A DNA stretch of 64,000 nt from Mycobacterium sp. GA-1285 (GCF_001499905.1 NZ_LQIS01000054.1:1-64000), one strand, 5' to 3'. Numbered from the stretch's first letter, positions 1 through 8,421 are shown. Program-made: numbers and translations. The notes: generated by a model not told the origin, from the sequence alone.

Positions 1-73
1 ACACAATGTCAGCAGCTCGCGGTGACGGCATCACCTACTCTAACAAGAGCGGACGAATTAATGACTCAGGACA

Positions 74-1381
74 CTAGTCGATCTCGACCCTAGCCGCGGG
101 CAGGCGTTCCGCAGTCTGGGCGAGCGGTCGTCGCGCGGACTCGCGCAGCGTGATGATCGTCGCGAGCGAGACGACCGCGGCCACAATCAGGTACCACGCA
201 GGTGCCACGTTGTTGCCGGTCTCGGCGGTCAACCAGGTGACGACGTACGGGGTGGTACCCCCGAACCCGGCTACGCAGATGTTGTAGCCGATCGAGAACC
301 CGCTGTAGCGCACGGTGGTGGCGAACAGTTCGACGCCCGCCGACACCGCGGCCGAGACGTAGATCGATTCGATGACCGCCAGGCCGCAGTGGGCGGCGAT
401 CGCTGCGACCAGCGACCCGGAATTCAGCAGCAGGAAGAGCGGATAGCCCAGAACCGCGAAGGCCACCGAACCGGCGACGAGCATCGGACGGCGGCCGATC
501 CGGTCCGACAGCGCGGCCAGCGGAAGGATGAGGATGAGCGCGATGAGGCTGGCCAGCGTGATCGACAGAAACGCGTCGGTCTTGGAGAACTCGAGCGTCT
601 TGATGAAGTAGGTCGGCAGGAACGTGAACACCACGTAGTAGCCGACGTTGAAGACGATGAACATGCCGATGACTTGCAGGATCGGCCGCCACGACGTCGT
701 GAACGCCTCGCGCAGCGGCGATTCGGCGACCCGGTCGGTCGCACTGAGTTCGGCGAAGTGCGGTGTGTCGTCGAGGCGTAGTCGGATGTAGAGACCGACG
801 AGGCCGAGCGGCCCGGCGATCAGGAACGGGATGCGCCAGCCGTAGCTCTCCATCGCCTCTGTGGGCTGCAGCGCCTGAAGCAGGGTCACCGTGATGGAGC
901 CGAGCAGGAAGCCGAGCACGCCGGACCACACCATGAACGTGATGGTCAGTCCTCGGCGGCGTTCGGATGCGAACTCCGCGAGATAGACCGCGCCCCCGCC
1001 GTATTCACCGCCTGCCGAGAATCCCTGCAGGCAACGCAGGAGCAGAAGGAGCAGAGGCGCGGCCACGCCGATCGACGCATAGGTGGGCAACACGCCGATG
1101 AGGACGGTCGCACCCGACATCAGCAGGATCACCAACGCCAAAACCCGTTGCCTGCCGAGCTTGTCGCCCAGTGGGCCGAAGACGAATCCACCGAGCGGAC
1201 GCACGAAGAAGGCGGCCGCGAAAATCGCGAACGTGTTCAGCAGCGCCGCCGTGTCGTTGCCCGCCGGGAAGAAGTTGGCCGCGATGAACGTCGCCAGGAA
1301 GCCGTAGATCGCGAAGTCGAACCACTCGACGGCGTTTCCGATCGATGCGCCCGTGACCGCCTTCCGCACATCGCTTGGCAT
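74..1381 (-). CDS. MFS transporter, metabolite:H+ symporter (MHS/ProP-like) type
   Basis: A 435-residue polytopic membrane protein with about 12 hydrophobic segments, predicted to sit in the inner membrane and import a small organic solute with protons. Seen: the MHS-type N-terminus GNAVEWFDFAIYGF (about residues 15-28), the loop 2-3 signature GPLGDKLGRQR (about 68-78) and its repeat in the second half, LSDRIGRRP. The ATG at 1381 has GGGAGG about 5 nt upstream. It is the only gene in its unit here, and its promoter region carries an inverted repeat (see 1396-1439). Family members carry proline/betaine, ketoglutarate, shikimate or aromatic acids; the substrate cannot be read from the sequence. 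Confidence 0.9.
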   Translation of the reverse strand: MPSDVRKAVTGASIGNAVEWFDFAIYGFLATFIAANFFPAGNDTAALLNTFAIFAAAFFVRPLGGFVFGPLGDKLGRQRVLALVILLMSGATVLIGVLPTYASIGVAAPLLLLLLRCLQGFSAGGEYGGGAVYLAEFASERRRGLTITFMVWSGVLGFLLGSITVTLLQALQPTEAMESYGWRIPFLIAGPLGLVGLYIRLRLDDTPHFAELSATDRVAESPLREAFTTSWRPILQVIGMFIVFNVGYYVVFTFLPTYFIKTLEFSKTDAFLSITLASLIALILILPLAALSDRIGRRPMLVAGSVAFAVLGYPLFLLLNSGSLVAAIAAHCGLAVIESIYVSAAVSAGVELFATTVRYSGFSIGYNICVAGFGGTTPYVVTWLTAETGNNVAPAWYLIVAAVVSLATIITLRESARRPLAQTAERLPAARVEID

Positions 1382-1395
1382 CCGACCTCCCGAAA

Positions 1396-1439
1396 GTAAG
1401 CGTCGCGCTGAGCATTTCGCTTACCGGCTGGGTAAGCGA
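1396..1439. promoter_or_regulatory. Candidate operator upstream of the MFS gene
   Basis: A perfect 9-bp inverted repeat, TCGCTTACC (1417-1425) and GGTAAGCGA (1431-1439), with a 5-nt spacer. A third half-site, GTAAGCG, lies at 1396-1402, close to the MFS ribosome-binding site. The position upstream of a solute transporter fits a repressor site. The regulator is not identifiable in this window. Confidence 0.4.
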
Positions 1440-1507
1440 CCCCAAGAAGATATCGGGCTGTGCGCCGAGAGTATCCGCCTTCGGCTCTTGACCGAGTTGA
1501 CGCGCTG

Positions 1508-1863
1508 TCAGAACGATGCGGGGTCGGGGTCGGCGCCTTCGGTGCCGACGGTGGTGTTCCACGGGTCGGGGTCAGGTGGTGGGGGTGGGGCCTGCTGGGT
1601 GGTGTGGTTGCCGATGCGGCCCATCTGGTGCGCTCGGCGGCGTTGAGGGCGCGTTCGCGGTGGATTCGGTGGAGCCGCTCGTGGGCGCGGGTTCGTCGTC
1701 GACGCGGCATCATCGCGCTTTTGTCGGGGTGGGCGGCGGGGTCGGTGACGGCCGGCAGGGTCGCGGTGGTGGTGTCCCAACCGGGATTAAACAACCGGCT
1801 ACCGGGATGGGTGAGATAGGTTCGCCCCGACGGTGCGGTCCACAGGACGGTGCCGTCGGGCAT
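1508..1863 (-). pseudogene. C-terminal remnant of a 13E12-family (DUF222/HNH) protein
   Basis: Reading on the minus strand from 1863 gives PDGTVLWTAPSGRTYLTHPG, the stretch that normally follows the HNH motif in 13E12 repeat-family proteins, then an Arg-rich segment (MMPRRRRTR). A neighbouring frame supplies a proline-rich tail (QQAPPPPPDPDPW) ending at 1508. The tail may be reached only by a frameshift near 1600-1640. No DUF222 or HNH core is attached, and the frame is closed by a stop just upstream at about 1893. It is either the separated tail of the broken gene at 2394-3754 or the remains of a second copy. The PDGT codons of the two pieces differ at synonymous positions, so they are not a fresh target duplication. 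Confidence 0.6.
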
Positions 1864-2034
1864 CTTTGTGAGATACAGGATTGCTGCCCTTCAGCGCTTC
1901 CGCACGCCGGTTTGCCGAGCACGGGCTTTCACCTGGCTTAAACAGCGAAATCTCCCACTCTTTCCTGTGCTCAGCAAACGAGCGTACCCTTTGATACGGG
2001 TCGGGATGTCGGGAAATTCATGGGGGAATTGATC

Positions 2035-2397
2035 ATGCTTCGTGGGCTACTGGTCTGCACCACCCCTGCGGTCGCCGCCGTGCTCCTCGCAATCAGCGGT
2101 GTCGTTCCGGGCGCGGCGCAAGCCGCCAGCAATACCGAAATCGATGCGCCTGCTCCATCGGCAGCGTCAACCAACGTAATCGACAGCACCCCGAAGGCGA
2201 GCGAACCGGCGGTTGGCCTCGATTACGGACCCGAGCAACCCCTCAGTCCGGTAAGCCAACAGCAGGCCGTCCGCAAAGCAAATGAGTACCTCGCCGTGAT
2301 GGCCTTCTCCCGTAGCGGACTCATCAACCAACTCGTCCAGTTTGAAGGGTTCACCCCAGCGCAGGCGGCGTATGGAGTAACCACCACCGGGCTTTAG
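2035..2397 (+). CDS. Small secreted protein with an Ltp-type (host cell surface-exposed lipoprotein) domain
   Basis: A 120-residue protein with a signal peptide (about residues 1-28, ending near GAAQA) and one C-terminal Ltp-like motif, VRKANEYLAVMAFSRSGLI then QFEGFTPAQAAYGV. Proteins of the Ltp family include a phage lipoprotein that blocks DNA injection; many bacterial copies are uncharacterised. No lipobox cysteine is seen, so this copy looks secreted rather than lipidated. The start at 2035 is preferred to the ATG at 2020 because GGGGGAA sits 6-7 nt before it. Its stop overlaps the stop of the broken 13E12 gene on the other strand. It lies between two 13E12 pieces, which suggests that it arrived by insertion or recombination. 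Confidence 0.6.
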   Translation: MLRGLLVCTTPAVAAVLLAISGVVPGAAQAASNTEIDAPAPSAASTNVIDSTPKASEPAVGLDYGPEQPLSPVSQQQAVRKANEYLAVMAFSRSGLINQLVQFEGFTPAQAAYGVTTTGL

Positions 2398-3754
2398 TCA
2401 GACCGTAGGTCCGTACCATCGGGGTGTTGCTGATCGCCCCACCCGCCGAACGTCTTAACCAAATGGTGAAGTCGGCACAGACACTTGATGTTCGACGGAT
2501 GCGTGACCCCGGGCCGATACGGGGTGGTGTGGTCCAGATCGCAGAACTGGGCCGGGCGGGCGCAGCCGGGAAACCGGCACGTCATATCGCGCATCCGGAC
2601 AAACCGTGCCATCGCAGGTGAGGGCCGATAACCGGTCTGGGGTGCGGGCGCGGGTTTGTCCACCCAGGCAACCTTGGCCCCATTGCGGATCAACTCCGCC
2701 AACAACGGCGTCGGGATCACCCCACCGCCGACGATCAACGCCGCCGCCGGCTTGGGCTTGGGCTTGGGCTGCGCCGACGGCGCCGATACGGCCGCCGATT
2801 CGCCCGACGCCGCCGCGGACTCGGGCCTCTCGGCAGACTCTGCTTCTGGTGCCGACGCCGCCGACGCCGCCGCCGCAGACTCTGATTGTGCTGCCGGCGC
2901 TGCCGCGGATTGGGCTGGCGCTACTGCCGCGGATTCCGGTGGGGTGGTGAGGGCGGCGGCTTCGGCGATGACGTTGATGACGAAGTGGGCTGCGCGCGCA
3001 TCGTCGACTCCAGCCGACGGGCAATCGGGCCTGCCGCACCGGCAGCTCAGCGCCTCGGCGTTGGCGGCGATGGCGCCCAACGCCTCCGAGCGGCGCTGCC
3101 CGGCGCTGCGCGGATCGTCGTGGCACAACCGACTCGACACCTGCGCGATGCGACGTTCGAGCAGTTCCCCATCGGTGATGCTCACCCGGCCCACAACGAC
3201 CTGGTGCCGGTCACATCGTCACGCTTGCCCAACCGCACATCACGGTTGTGGGTGGCCTGGCGGATGCGCCGGCGCGCGTCGGGATCGTATTGATCGACCA
3301 GCGCATCGATCGCGGATTCCAGCCGCGCCGCCGACAACCCACCCCAGGTCGCGGCCCGTTCGGCGATCGCGGTGTCGATGCGCGCGAGGACCTGCCCGTC
3401 GACGATCAACTGCGTGCGCCAGGTGATCGTGGACACCAACGCCGCACTGACCTGCCCCTGGGCAAACAGCGCCCCCACCTGGGGCAGCCGTTCCCGCAAC
3501 GCCATCGCGATGCACATCTGCCCCGAGGCGGCCCGGTCTGCGACCCGCATCGCCGCCGAGATCTCCGCTGAGGCCATCCGCCACCCGTCCACGGCGAAAT
3601 GCTCGCGCTGCTCGTCGGGTTCGGTGTACCGCGCGGTCAACGCCGCAGTGGCCGCCAACCGGCGCGCCGCCCACACCGCCTCCGCGCGCGTGCACTCCTC
3701 GATCACCGCCACCACAGCTTTGTCGTCAACCGCGGCGAACTCCGACCCGAACAT
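2394..3754 (-). pseudogene. 13E12 repeat-family protein (DUF222 + HNH nuclease), frameshifted and 3'-truncated
   Basis: The DUF222 half starts MFGSEFAAVDD at 3754 and runs to about 3190, where it reads into TGA. Adding one base near 3188-3192 restores LWGRVSITDGELLERR and joins the second half. That half carries a long Ala/Ser/Pro-Lys linker and the HNH core (CRFPGCARP, DLDHT, CRLHH). The protein then ends DGTDLRSD-stop at 2394 instead of continuing with the usual WTAPSGRTY tail; such a tail lies about 530 bp away at 1863. It therefore has both a frameshift and a lost C-terminus. The family is abundant in mycobacteria and often associated with mobile DNA. An insertion sequence sits 32 bp upstream of the start. 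Confidence 0.8.
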
Positions 3755-3785
3755 GTGTGCGACTATGCCACCACCCCCCGACCGC

Positions 3786-3845
3786 GTTGACTCATCAGAA
3801 ATGCGCGCGAATGGGTGATTCGTTGCCTCATTGAAAATGCGCGCG
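3786..3845 (+). repeat. Left end of the IS with two direct copies of a terminal motif
   Basis: The motif GTTG(A/C)CTCAT-N5-ATGCGCGCG occurs at 3786-3809 and again at 3822-3845, exactly 36 bp apart. The same arrangement is present inverted at the right end, which suggests paired transposase-binding sites. Confidence 0.7.
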
Positions 3846-3857
3846 TAGGCCCAGTGG

Positions 3858-5090
3858 ATGGGGTTGAGGTTGTCAGAGCGCAGAGCAATCACCGCGGCGG
3901 CTGCGTCGCGCTATCAGCGGGCCAGCAAGGGCGCTAAGAGTCGGATCCTTGATGAGTTGTGCGCCATCACTGGGTGGCACCGCAGTCATGCCCGCAAGGC
4001 GCTCACAGGTGCGTTAGAGCCCAAGGTGTGCACTGCACGATGCCCGTGGCCGGTCAAGTATGGGCCGGAGGTCATCGCGGCACTGACGGTGTGCTGGACA
4101 GTGTTGGGCATGCCGGCGGGCAAACGGCTTGCACCGATGCTCGGTGAACTGGTGGCGGTGCTGCGCCATTTCGGGGAACTGCTCATCGATGAGGACACTG
4201 CAGCCCTGCTGGTGTCGATGTCGGCGGCCACCATCGATCGCCGCCTGAGCGGTGAGCGAGCCAAACATCGGCTCAAAGGACACGTGGACACCAAACCGGG
4301 ATCGCTGCTGAAAAGCCAGATCCCGGTGCGCACCTGGGCTGAGTGGGATGATGCTCGGCCCGGGTTCGTCGAGATCGACCTGGTCTGGCACGACGGGGGA
4401 ATCCGGGGTGGGACTCATGCGTTCACCCTGACCGTCACCGATATCGCCACCGGTTGGACAGAGAACCGCTGCGTGCCCGACAAGACCGGCAAATGCGTGC
4501 TGGCAGCACTCAATGACATCGCGGCCAAGATGCCCTTTCCGATCCTGGGGGTGGACTGCGACAACGGTTCAGAATTCATCAACGAGCACCTCTTGCGGTG
4601 GTGCACCAAGCACCAGATCACCTTGACTCGCTCACGACCGGGCAACAAGAACGATGGGTGTCACGTCGAGCAGAAAAACTGGGCGGTCGTGCGCACCGTG
4701 GTTGGCTACCACCGTTACGACACCGCCGCAGAACTGTTGTTACTCAACGAGATCTGGGTGCTGCAATCCAAGCTGACCAACTACTTCTATCCCCAGCAGA
4801 AACTCGTTTCCAAAGTCCGCAAAGGCGCCAAAGTCTCCAAGAAACACGACCAGGCCACAACCCCGTTTCATCGCGTGATCGATCACCCCGGCATCGCTGT
4901 TGAACGCATCGTCGCGATGACTCGGACCTACTCGCTGATCAATCCCGCCGCCACCCAACGCCAGATCCGAGCCCTGACCGCCCAACTGTTCACCCTCACC
5001 ACCAGCAAAGCCCCACCCGGAGCCAACCCGCCAATCAACAAGCGCGCACGCTTACGTGAGGCAACGAATCCACCTACGCGCGCATCTTGA
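3858..5090 (+). CDS. Integrase-core (DDE) transposase
   Basis: A 410-residue transposase that should cut and join the ends of the surrounding IS. Seen: an N-terminal helix-turn-helix-like region (about residues 5-50, with GWHRSHARKAL), then the catalytic core with VEIDLVWHDGG (first Asp), LGVDCDNGSEFI (second Asp) and NKNDGCHVEQKN (Glu). The C-terminus is basic. The frame is intact, so the element may be active. The ATG at 3858 lies just inside the left end repeats, and the stop at 5090 lies within the right inverted repeat. No second frame or slippery site is seen. Confidence 0.85.
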   Translation: MGLRLSERRAITAAAASRYQRASKGAKSRILDELCAITGWHRSHARKALTGALEPKVCTARCPWPVKYGPEVIAALTVCWTVLGMPAGKRLAPMLGELVAVLRHFGELLIDEDTAALLVSMSAATIDRRLSGERAKHRLKGHVDTKPGSLLKSQIPVRTWAEWDDARPGFVEIDLVWHDGGIRGGTHAFTLTVTDIATGWTENRCVPDKTGKCVLAALNDIAAKMPFPILGVDCDNGSEFINEHLLRWCTKHQITLTRSRPGNKNDGCHVEQKNWAVVRTVVGYHRYDTAAELLLLNEIWVLQSKLTNYFYPQQKLVSKVRKGAKVSKKHDQATTPFHRVIDHPGIAVERIVAMTRTYSLINPAATQRQIRALTAQLFTLTTSKAPPGANPPINKRARLREATNPPTRAS

Positions 5091-5101
5091 CATGAGGCAA
5101 C
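5042..5101 (-). repeat. Right end of the IS with two copies of the terminal motif
   Basis: Read on the minus strand, GTTGCCTCAT-N6-ATGCGCGCG starts at 5101. A weaker copy, GTTGCCTCACGTAAGCG followed by TGCGCGC, starts at 5065, again 36 bp inward. The inner copy overlaps the 3' end of the transposase gene. Confidence 0.65.
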
Positions 5102-5112
5102 TTGCCGACAAG

Positions 5113-5991
5113 TCAGCGCGGTCGCTCACCCCCACCGATCAACTCGCCGAGTTCCGTGATGGACCACGGCGGGCTGTCGTGGTGATCCCGGTAGGCGAGG
5201 ATCGTTGGCGTCGGCCTGTCGAAGCGCCCGACGAATCCACCGGCGGCGATGAAGATCTGTCCCGTCACGTCCGCGGCCAGGTCGCTGGCCAGATACGCAT
5301 ACGTCGGCGCGACATACCCCGGCGGTGCGGCATCGAGAGCGCCTTGCATGCTCACCTCGTCCAGCAGACCGCGACGGTTGAGGTCGGCGATGTGCGCCTC
5401 GTAATCCGGTCCGGTCGAAAGCCGCGTCTTGGCGCCCGGGCAAACGACATTCGCGCGCACGCCGTGCTCCTTCAGTTCGGCCGCGAGCGCCAGCGTCAGC
5501 CCGTTGACGCCGCCCTTGCCTGCCGGGTAGCCCGTGCCGCCGTAGTCGCCGAGGAACGCGAACGAGCTCGTGTTCACGATCGCGCCTCCGCCTTGGGCCA
5601 CCATCCTGGGCGCAGCTGCGCGGCAGGTCTCGAAAGCCGTATGGAGATGTGCGTCGATCAGCTCCCGGAACTGGCCGGACGTGATCGTGAGGATCGACGA
5701 CCCGACGGGTTCGGCTGTGCCCGCACAGTTGATCAGGATGTCGATCCGCCCGAACTCCTCAACGCATGCGTCGATCAGGGCGTCCGCGATCTGCGGGTCG
5801 GCGGGCGAGCCGGGCACGCCGCGCGCATTCGGAATCCGTTGTGTCACTTGCGATACGACGTCCGGATCACGGCCGTTGACGACGACTCCCGCGCCGTGGG
5901 CGGCGAGCAGTTCGGCCACCGCCAGTCCGACGCCGCGCGAACCGCCGACGACGACCGCGCCCCGCCCGCTCAGAGACGGGCTACTTGCCAT
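5113..5991 (-). CDS. SDR-family oxidoreductase
   Basis: A 292-residue short-chain dehydrogenase with GGSRGVG (about residues 16-22) for NAD(P) binding, NCAG near residue 90, and a catalytic Ser followed by YPAGK (YxxxK) near 155. The C-terminal extension of about 45 residues beyond the usual AGG motif is longer than in typical 250-residue SDRs. Its ATG overlaps the end of the upstream SnoaL-like gene by 11 bp, so it belongs to the adhB-cyp51 operon as the last gene. The IS ends 11 bp beyond its stop codon. The substrate is unknown; the steroid or alcohol context is only suggestive. Confidence 0.85.
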   Translation of the reverse strand: MASSPSLSGRGAVVVGGSRGVGLAVAELLAAHGAGVVVNGRDPDVVSQVTQRIPNARGVPGSPADPQIADALIDACVEEFGRIDILINCAGTAEPVGSSILTITSGQFRELIDAHLHTAFETCRAAAPRMVAQGGGAIVNTSSFAFLGDYGGTGYPAGKGGVNGLTLALAAELKEHGVRANVVCPGAKTRLSTGPDYEAHIADLNRRGLLDEVSMQGALDAAPPGYVAPTYAYLASDLAADVTGQIFIAAGGFVGRFDRPTPTILAYRDHHDSPPWSITELGELIGGGERPR

Positions 5992-6427
5992 CCGACGACT
6001 GGTCGCCCGCCTGGCCGAACTGCATCATGTCCATGTTCCAGTAGCCCCGGAGGTTGGTGAGCAGTCCGGTGTCGTTGACCTTGTAGGTGAACACTCCGCG
6101 CACCGTGCTGGTCATTCCGTTGTCGAACATGCTGCGTAACACCAGGATATGAGCCACCTCGTGCGGCGAGCTGGATGGGAACGTCTCTTCGCAGGTGATG
6201 CGCAGGTCGTTGGAGGCGATGACGGCGTCGTAGAAGCCGGACACCGCTTCCTTCCCGCGGATTCCCGTCCCGTCGGGGTTGGTGAAGGACTTGCCGATCG
6301 GATCCTCGATAACGACGTCGTCGGCCATCAGGGCCAACCAGCCCTCCTTGTCGTGGGAGTGCACGCATCTCCACGAATTGTGGGACGCCGCCAAAGCCGG
6401 CGTCTTCTCGACGGTTTCCTGCGACAC
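5981..6427 (-). CDS. SnoaL/ketosteroid-isomerase-like protein (Rv0760c homologue)
   Basis: A 148-residue protein of the NTF2-like/SnoaL fold. The segment SWRC-HDKEGWLALMADDVV, followed by EDPIG and RGKEAVSGF, closely follows the M. tuberculosis Rv0760c sequence as I recall it; that protein binds steroids, but its isomerase activity is uncertain. The GTG at 6427 is the first usable start after the in-frame upstream region, and it lies 11 bp after the adhB stop. The Asp in the EDPIG region is the kind of residue used for general acid/base chemistry in this fold. It is predicted cytosolic. Confidence 0.8.
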   Translation of the reverse strand: MSQETVEKTPALAASHNSWRCVHSHDKEGWLALMADDVVIEDPIGKSFTNPDGTGIRGKEAVSGFYDAVIASNDLRITCEETFPSSSPHEVAHILVLRSMFDNGMTSTVRGVFTYKVNDTGLLTNLRGYWNMDMMQFGQAGDQSSDGK

Positions 6428-6437
6428 GAGCTGAGCT

Positions 6438-7565
6438 CTACCGGTCGTCGTCGGTATAGCGGATGACGCCGCGGATGTTCCTGCCCTCAAGCATGTCCTT
6501 GTAACCGTCGTTGATCTGCTCGAGCTTGTACTGCCGGGTGACCATGTCGTCGAGGTTGAGCCGGCCCGCCTTGTACATCGACAGCAACTGGGGGATGTCG
6601 AAATGCGGGTTGCCGCCACCGAAGATGGTGCCCTGCAGGTTCTTCTGGAGCAGCGTGAGCATCGCGAGGTTGAGGTTGACCTCGGTGTCGAGCAGGCTGC
6701 CGATGGCGGTGACCACGCAGGTGCCACCCTTGGCGGTGAGGTTGAGGTAGTTGTCGATGTCCTTGCCGTGCAGTTCGCCGACGGTGACGATCACCTTGTG
6801 GGCCATCAGCCCCCACGTGACCTCTCCGATACCGGCCATCGCGGATTCCCAGTCCGGATAAGCGTGCGTGGCACCGAATTTCAGCGCCTGGTCCCGCTTC
6901 CACTCCACCGGGTCGATGGCGAAGATTCGACGCGCGCCCGCGGCGACGGCACCCTGCAGGGCGCCCATGCCCACCCCGCCGACGCCGACGATCGCGACGT
7001 CCTCACCGGGCCGGATGTTGCCGCTGCGGACGGCCGAACCGAAGCCGGTGGTGATGCCACAACCGACCAGGCACGCGACCTCGAACGGGATCGACTCGTC
7101 GATCTTCACCACCGAACTCTTGTGCACGACCATGTAGGGGGAGAAGGTGCCCAGCAGCGTCATCGGGTAGACGGGCTGGCCCTTGGCGTGGATGCGGTGG
7201 GTGCCGTCGGAGACCGCGGTGCCGCCGAGCAGTCCGGCGCCGAGATCGCAGAGGTTGCGCATACCCGCCTGACACGACGGACAGTTGCCGCAGGAGGGGA
7301 TGAACGACATCACGACGTGGTCGCCGGGCTTGATGTCCTCGACGCCCGGTCCGACCTCGGTCACGATGCCCGCGCCCTCGTGGCCACCGAGCACCGGGAA
7401 GCCGGCCATCGGGATGCCGCCGGTCACCAGGTGGTGGTCGGAGTGGCACATCCCCGACGCTTCCATCTGAACCTTGACCTCGTCCTTGACGGGATCCCCG
7501 ATCTCGATCTCCTCGATCGACCACGGCTGGTTGAACTCCCAGATGAGAGCACCTTTTGTCTTCAT
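6438..7565 (-). CDS. adhB: Zinc-dependent alcohol dehydrogenase AdhB
   Basis: A 375-residue medium-chain dehydrogenase oxidising alcohols with NAD. Zn ligands are visible: catalytic Cys in GMCHSDHH (about residue 38), His in GHEGAG, and the structural four-Cys cluster CGNCPSCQAGMRNLC. Rossmann motif: GVGGVGMGALQGA. The start MKTKGALIWEF at 7565 matches the M. tuberculosis AdhB N-terminus and has a GGAAGG ribosome-binding site; an upstream in-frame ATG at 7643 is rejected. It lies downstream of the ferredoxin and cyp51 genes in the same direction, with a 91-bp gap to the SnoaL-like gene before it, so it may have its own promoter. Confidence 0.92.
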   Translation of the reverse strand: MKTKGALIWEFNQPWSIEEIEIGDPVKDEVKVQMEASGMCHSDHHLVTGGIPMAGFPVLGGHEGAGIVTEVGPGVEDIKPGDHVVMSFIPSCGNCPSCQAGMRNLCDLGAGLLGGTAVSDGTHRIHAKGQPVYPMTLLGTFSPYMVVHKSSVVKIDESIPFEVACLVGCGITTGFGSAVRSGNIRPGEDVAIVGVGGVGMGALQGAVAAGARRIFAIDPVEWKRDQALKFGATHAYPDWESAMAGIGEVTWGLMAHKVIVTVGELHGKDIDNYLNLTAKGGTCVVTAIGSLLDTEVNLNLAMLTLLQKNLQGTIFGGGNPHFDIPQLLSMYKAGRLNLDDMVTRQYKLEQINDGYKDMLEGRNIRGVIRYTDDDR

Positions 7566-7656
7566 TCGAACGTGCCTTCCGCTAGTACCGGTGACCTCAG
7601 AGTAGAGGGAGCAGTTAGGTAGGTCACATCCACCCCCAAGCAACTGCTTGGCCGGG

Positions 7657-8202
7657 TCACCAGATCGGTACCGGGGCCTGCCCGAGGGGGTAGTAGCCGG
7701 GCAGCTTCTCGCCGGCCAGGGCGCGCTCGATGCGCTTCTGCATCCCGGGCGACAGGTCGCCGGACTCGATCAGCTTCGCGTACCCCTTGGCGACGTGGCC
7801 GAAGTCGAAGAAGTCGCGCTGCCACTCGATCTTCAGCTCGGCGTTCAGCCGAAACCAGCTGCCCCCGATCCCGTAGATCTCGTCGGTGGTGCCGTCGGCC
7901 TTGTTCGCGATCTGCTTCCAGAACCCGACGATCTCGCCCTGCTTGTCGTCGACGAGCACCTTCTGATACTCGTAAACCCAGTTCTCCAGGCCCTCCATCT
8001 CCAAACCCAGTGCAACATCGCGGATCTCGTCTTTGCCGACACACATGACGTCTTCCTTGGGGCCGATGTTCCAACCGTACGTCGCGTCATCGGTGTAGAA
8101 CTCGGCCAACGGCTTCCAGTCGCCGTTGCGTTCGGCTTCGCGGTTGGCCTCCAGCCATTGTTGGACCCAGTCGTCGAGTGCTTCGCGGGGTAGTGACGGC
8201 AT
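7657..8202 (-). CDS. SnoaL-like conserved protein (Rv0762c homologue)
   Basis: A 181-residue protein with a nuclear-transport-factor-2-like pattern (WLEANREAERNGDWKPLAE, FYTDDATYGWN, CVGKDEIRDV), so probably a small open barrel with a hydrophobic pocket. Its function is not established. Two starts compete: the ATG at 8208 overlaps the ferredoxin stop (ATGA), whereas the ATG at 8202 is 7 nt after AGGAG and is chosen. It sits between ferredoxin and adhB and is the second SnoaL-like protein in the operon, as in M. tuberculosis. Confidence 0.75.
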   Translation of the reverse strand: MPSLPREALDDWVQQWLEANREAERNGDWKPLAEFYTDDATYGWNIGPKEDVMCVGKDEIRDVALGLEMEGLENWVYEYQKVLVDDKQGEIVGFWKQIANKADGTTDEIYGIGGSWFRLNAELKIEWQRDFFDFGHVAKGYAKLIESGDLSPGMQKRIERALAGEKLPGYYPLGQAPVPIW

Positions 8203-8204
8203 TG

Positions 8205-8414
8205 TCATTCTCCTGTTTCTCTGATGGACAGTGCTTGGGTCGGGCACATGTCGACCGCGTTCTGGATTTCGTCGCGGGCTTCGTCGGGTGGTTCAGGGTC
8301 GAGGATCTCGACCTTGCCGCGTTTGGGCACCGTGAAGTAGTCGGGTGCCTCGAGTTCGCACATCGCATGTCCCTGGCACAGATCCAGATCCACTTCGATT
8401 CGGTAGCAACCCAT
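8205..8414 (-). CDS. [3Fe-4S] ferredoxin, CYP51 partner
   Basis: A 69-residue ferredoxin. The cluster motif is CQGHAMC (about residues 13-19) with a later CP (about 57). The His in the second position of the motif in place of Cys is typical of mycobacterial P450-partner 3Fe-4S ferredoxins. The start MGCYRIEVD at 8414 gives the family's usual length. It lies 7 bp downstream of cyp51, so it is co-transcribed with it, and by analogy to M. tuberculosis Rv0763c it should pass electrons to CYP51. Confidence 0.92.
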   Translation of the reverse strand: MGCYRIEVDLDLCQGHAMCELEAPDYFTVPKRGKVEILDPEPPDEARDEIQNAVDMCPTQALSIRETGE

Positions 8415-8421
8415 TCGAAAC

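Larger units (their letters stand above)
3786..5101 (+). mobile_element. Insertion sequence, about 1316 bp, single DDE transposase
   Basis: The element is bounded by imperfect 45-bp inverted ends (3786-3830 and 5057-5101) that share GTTG-CTCAT, ATGCGCGCG and ATTCGTTGCCTCA in the same order and at the same spacing. One transposase ORF fills the interior. I see no target-site duplication: the left flank is CCCCGACCGC and the right flank TTGCCGACAA. It lies between the 13E12 pseudogene and the stop codon of the SDR at 5113. The family is not assigned with confidence; the transposase resembles integrase-core enzymes grouped with unclassified (ISNCY-like) elements. Confidence 0.8.

Noticed and set aside
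3776..5111. Target-site duplication of the IS
   Set aside because: Flanking bases of 3 to 10 nt on the two sides do not match for any of the end definitions tried.
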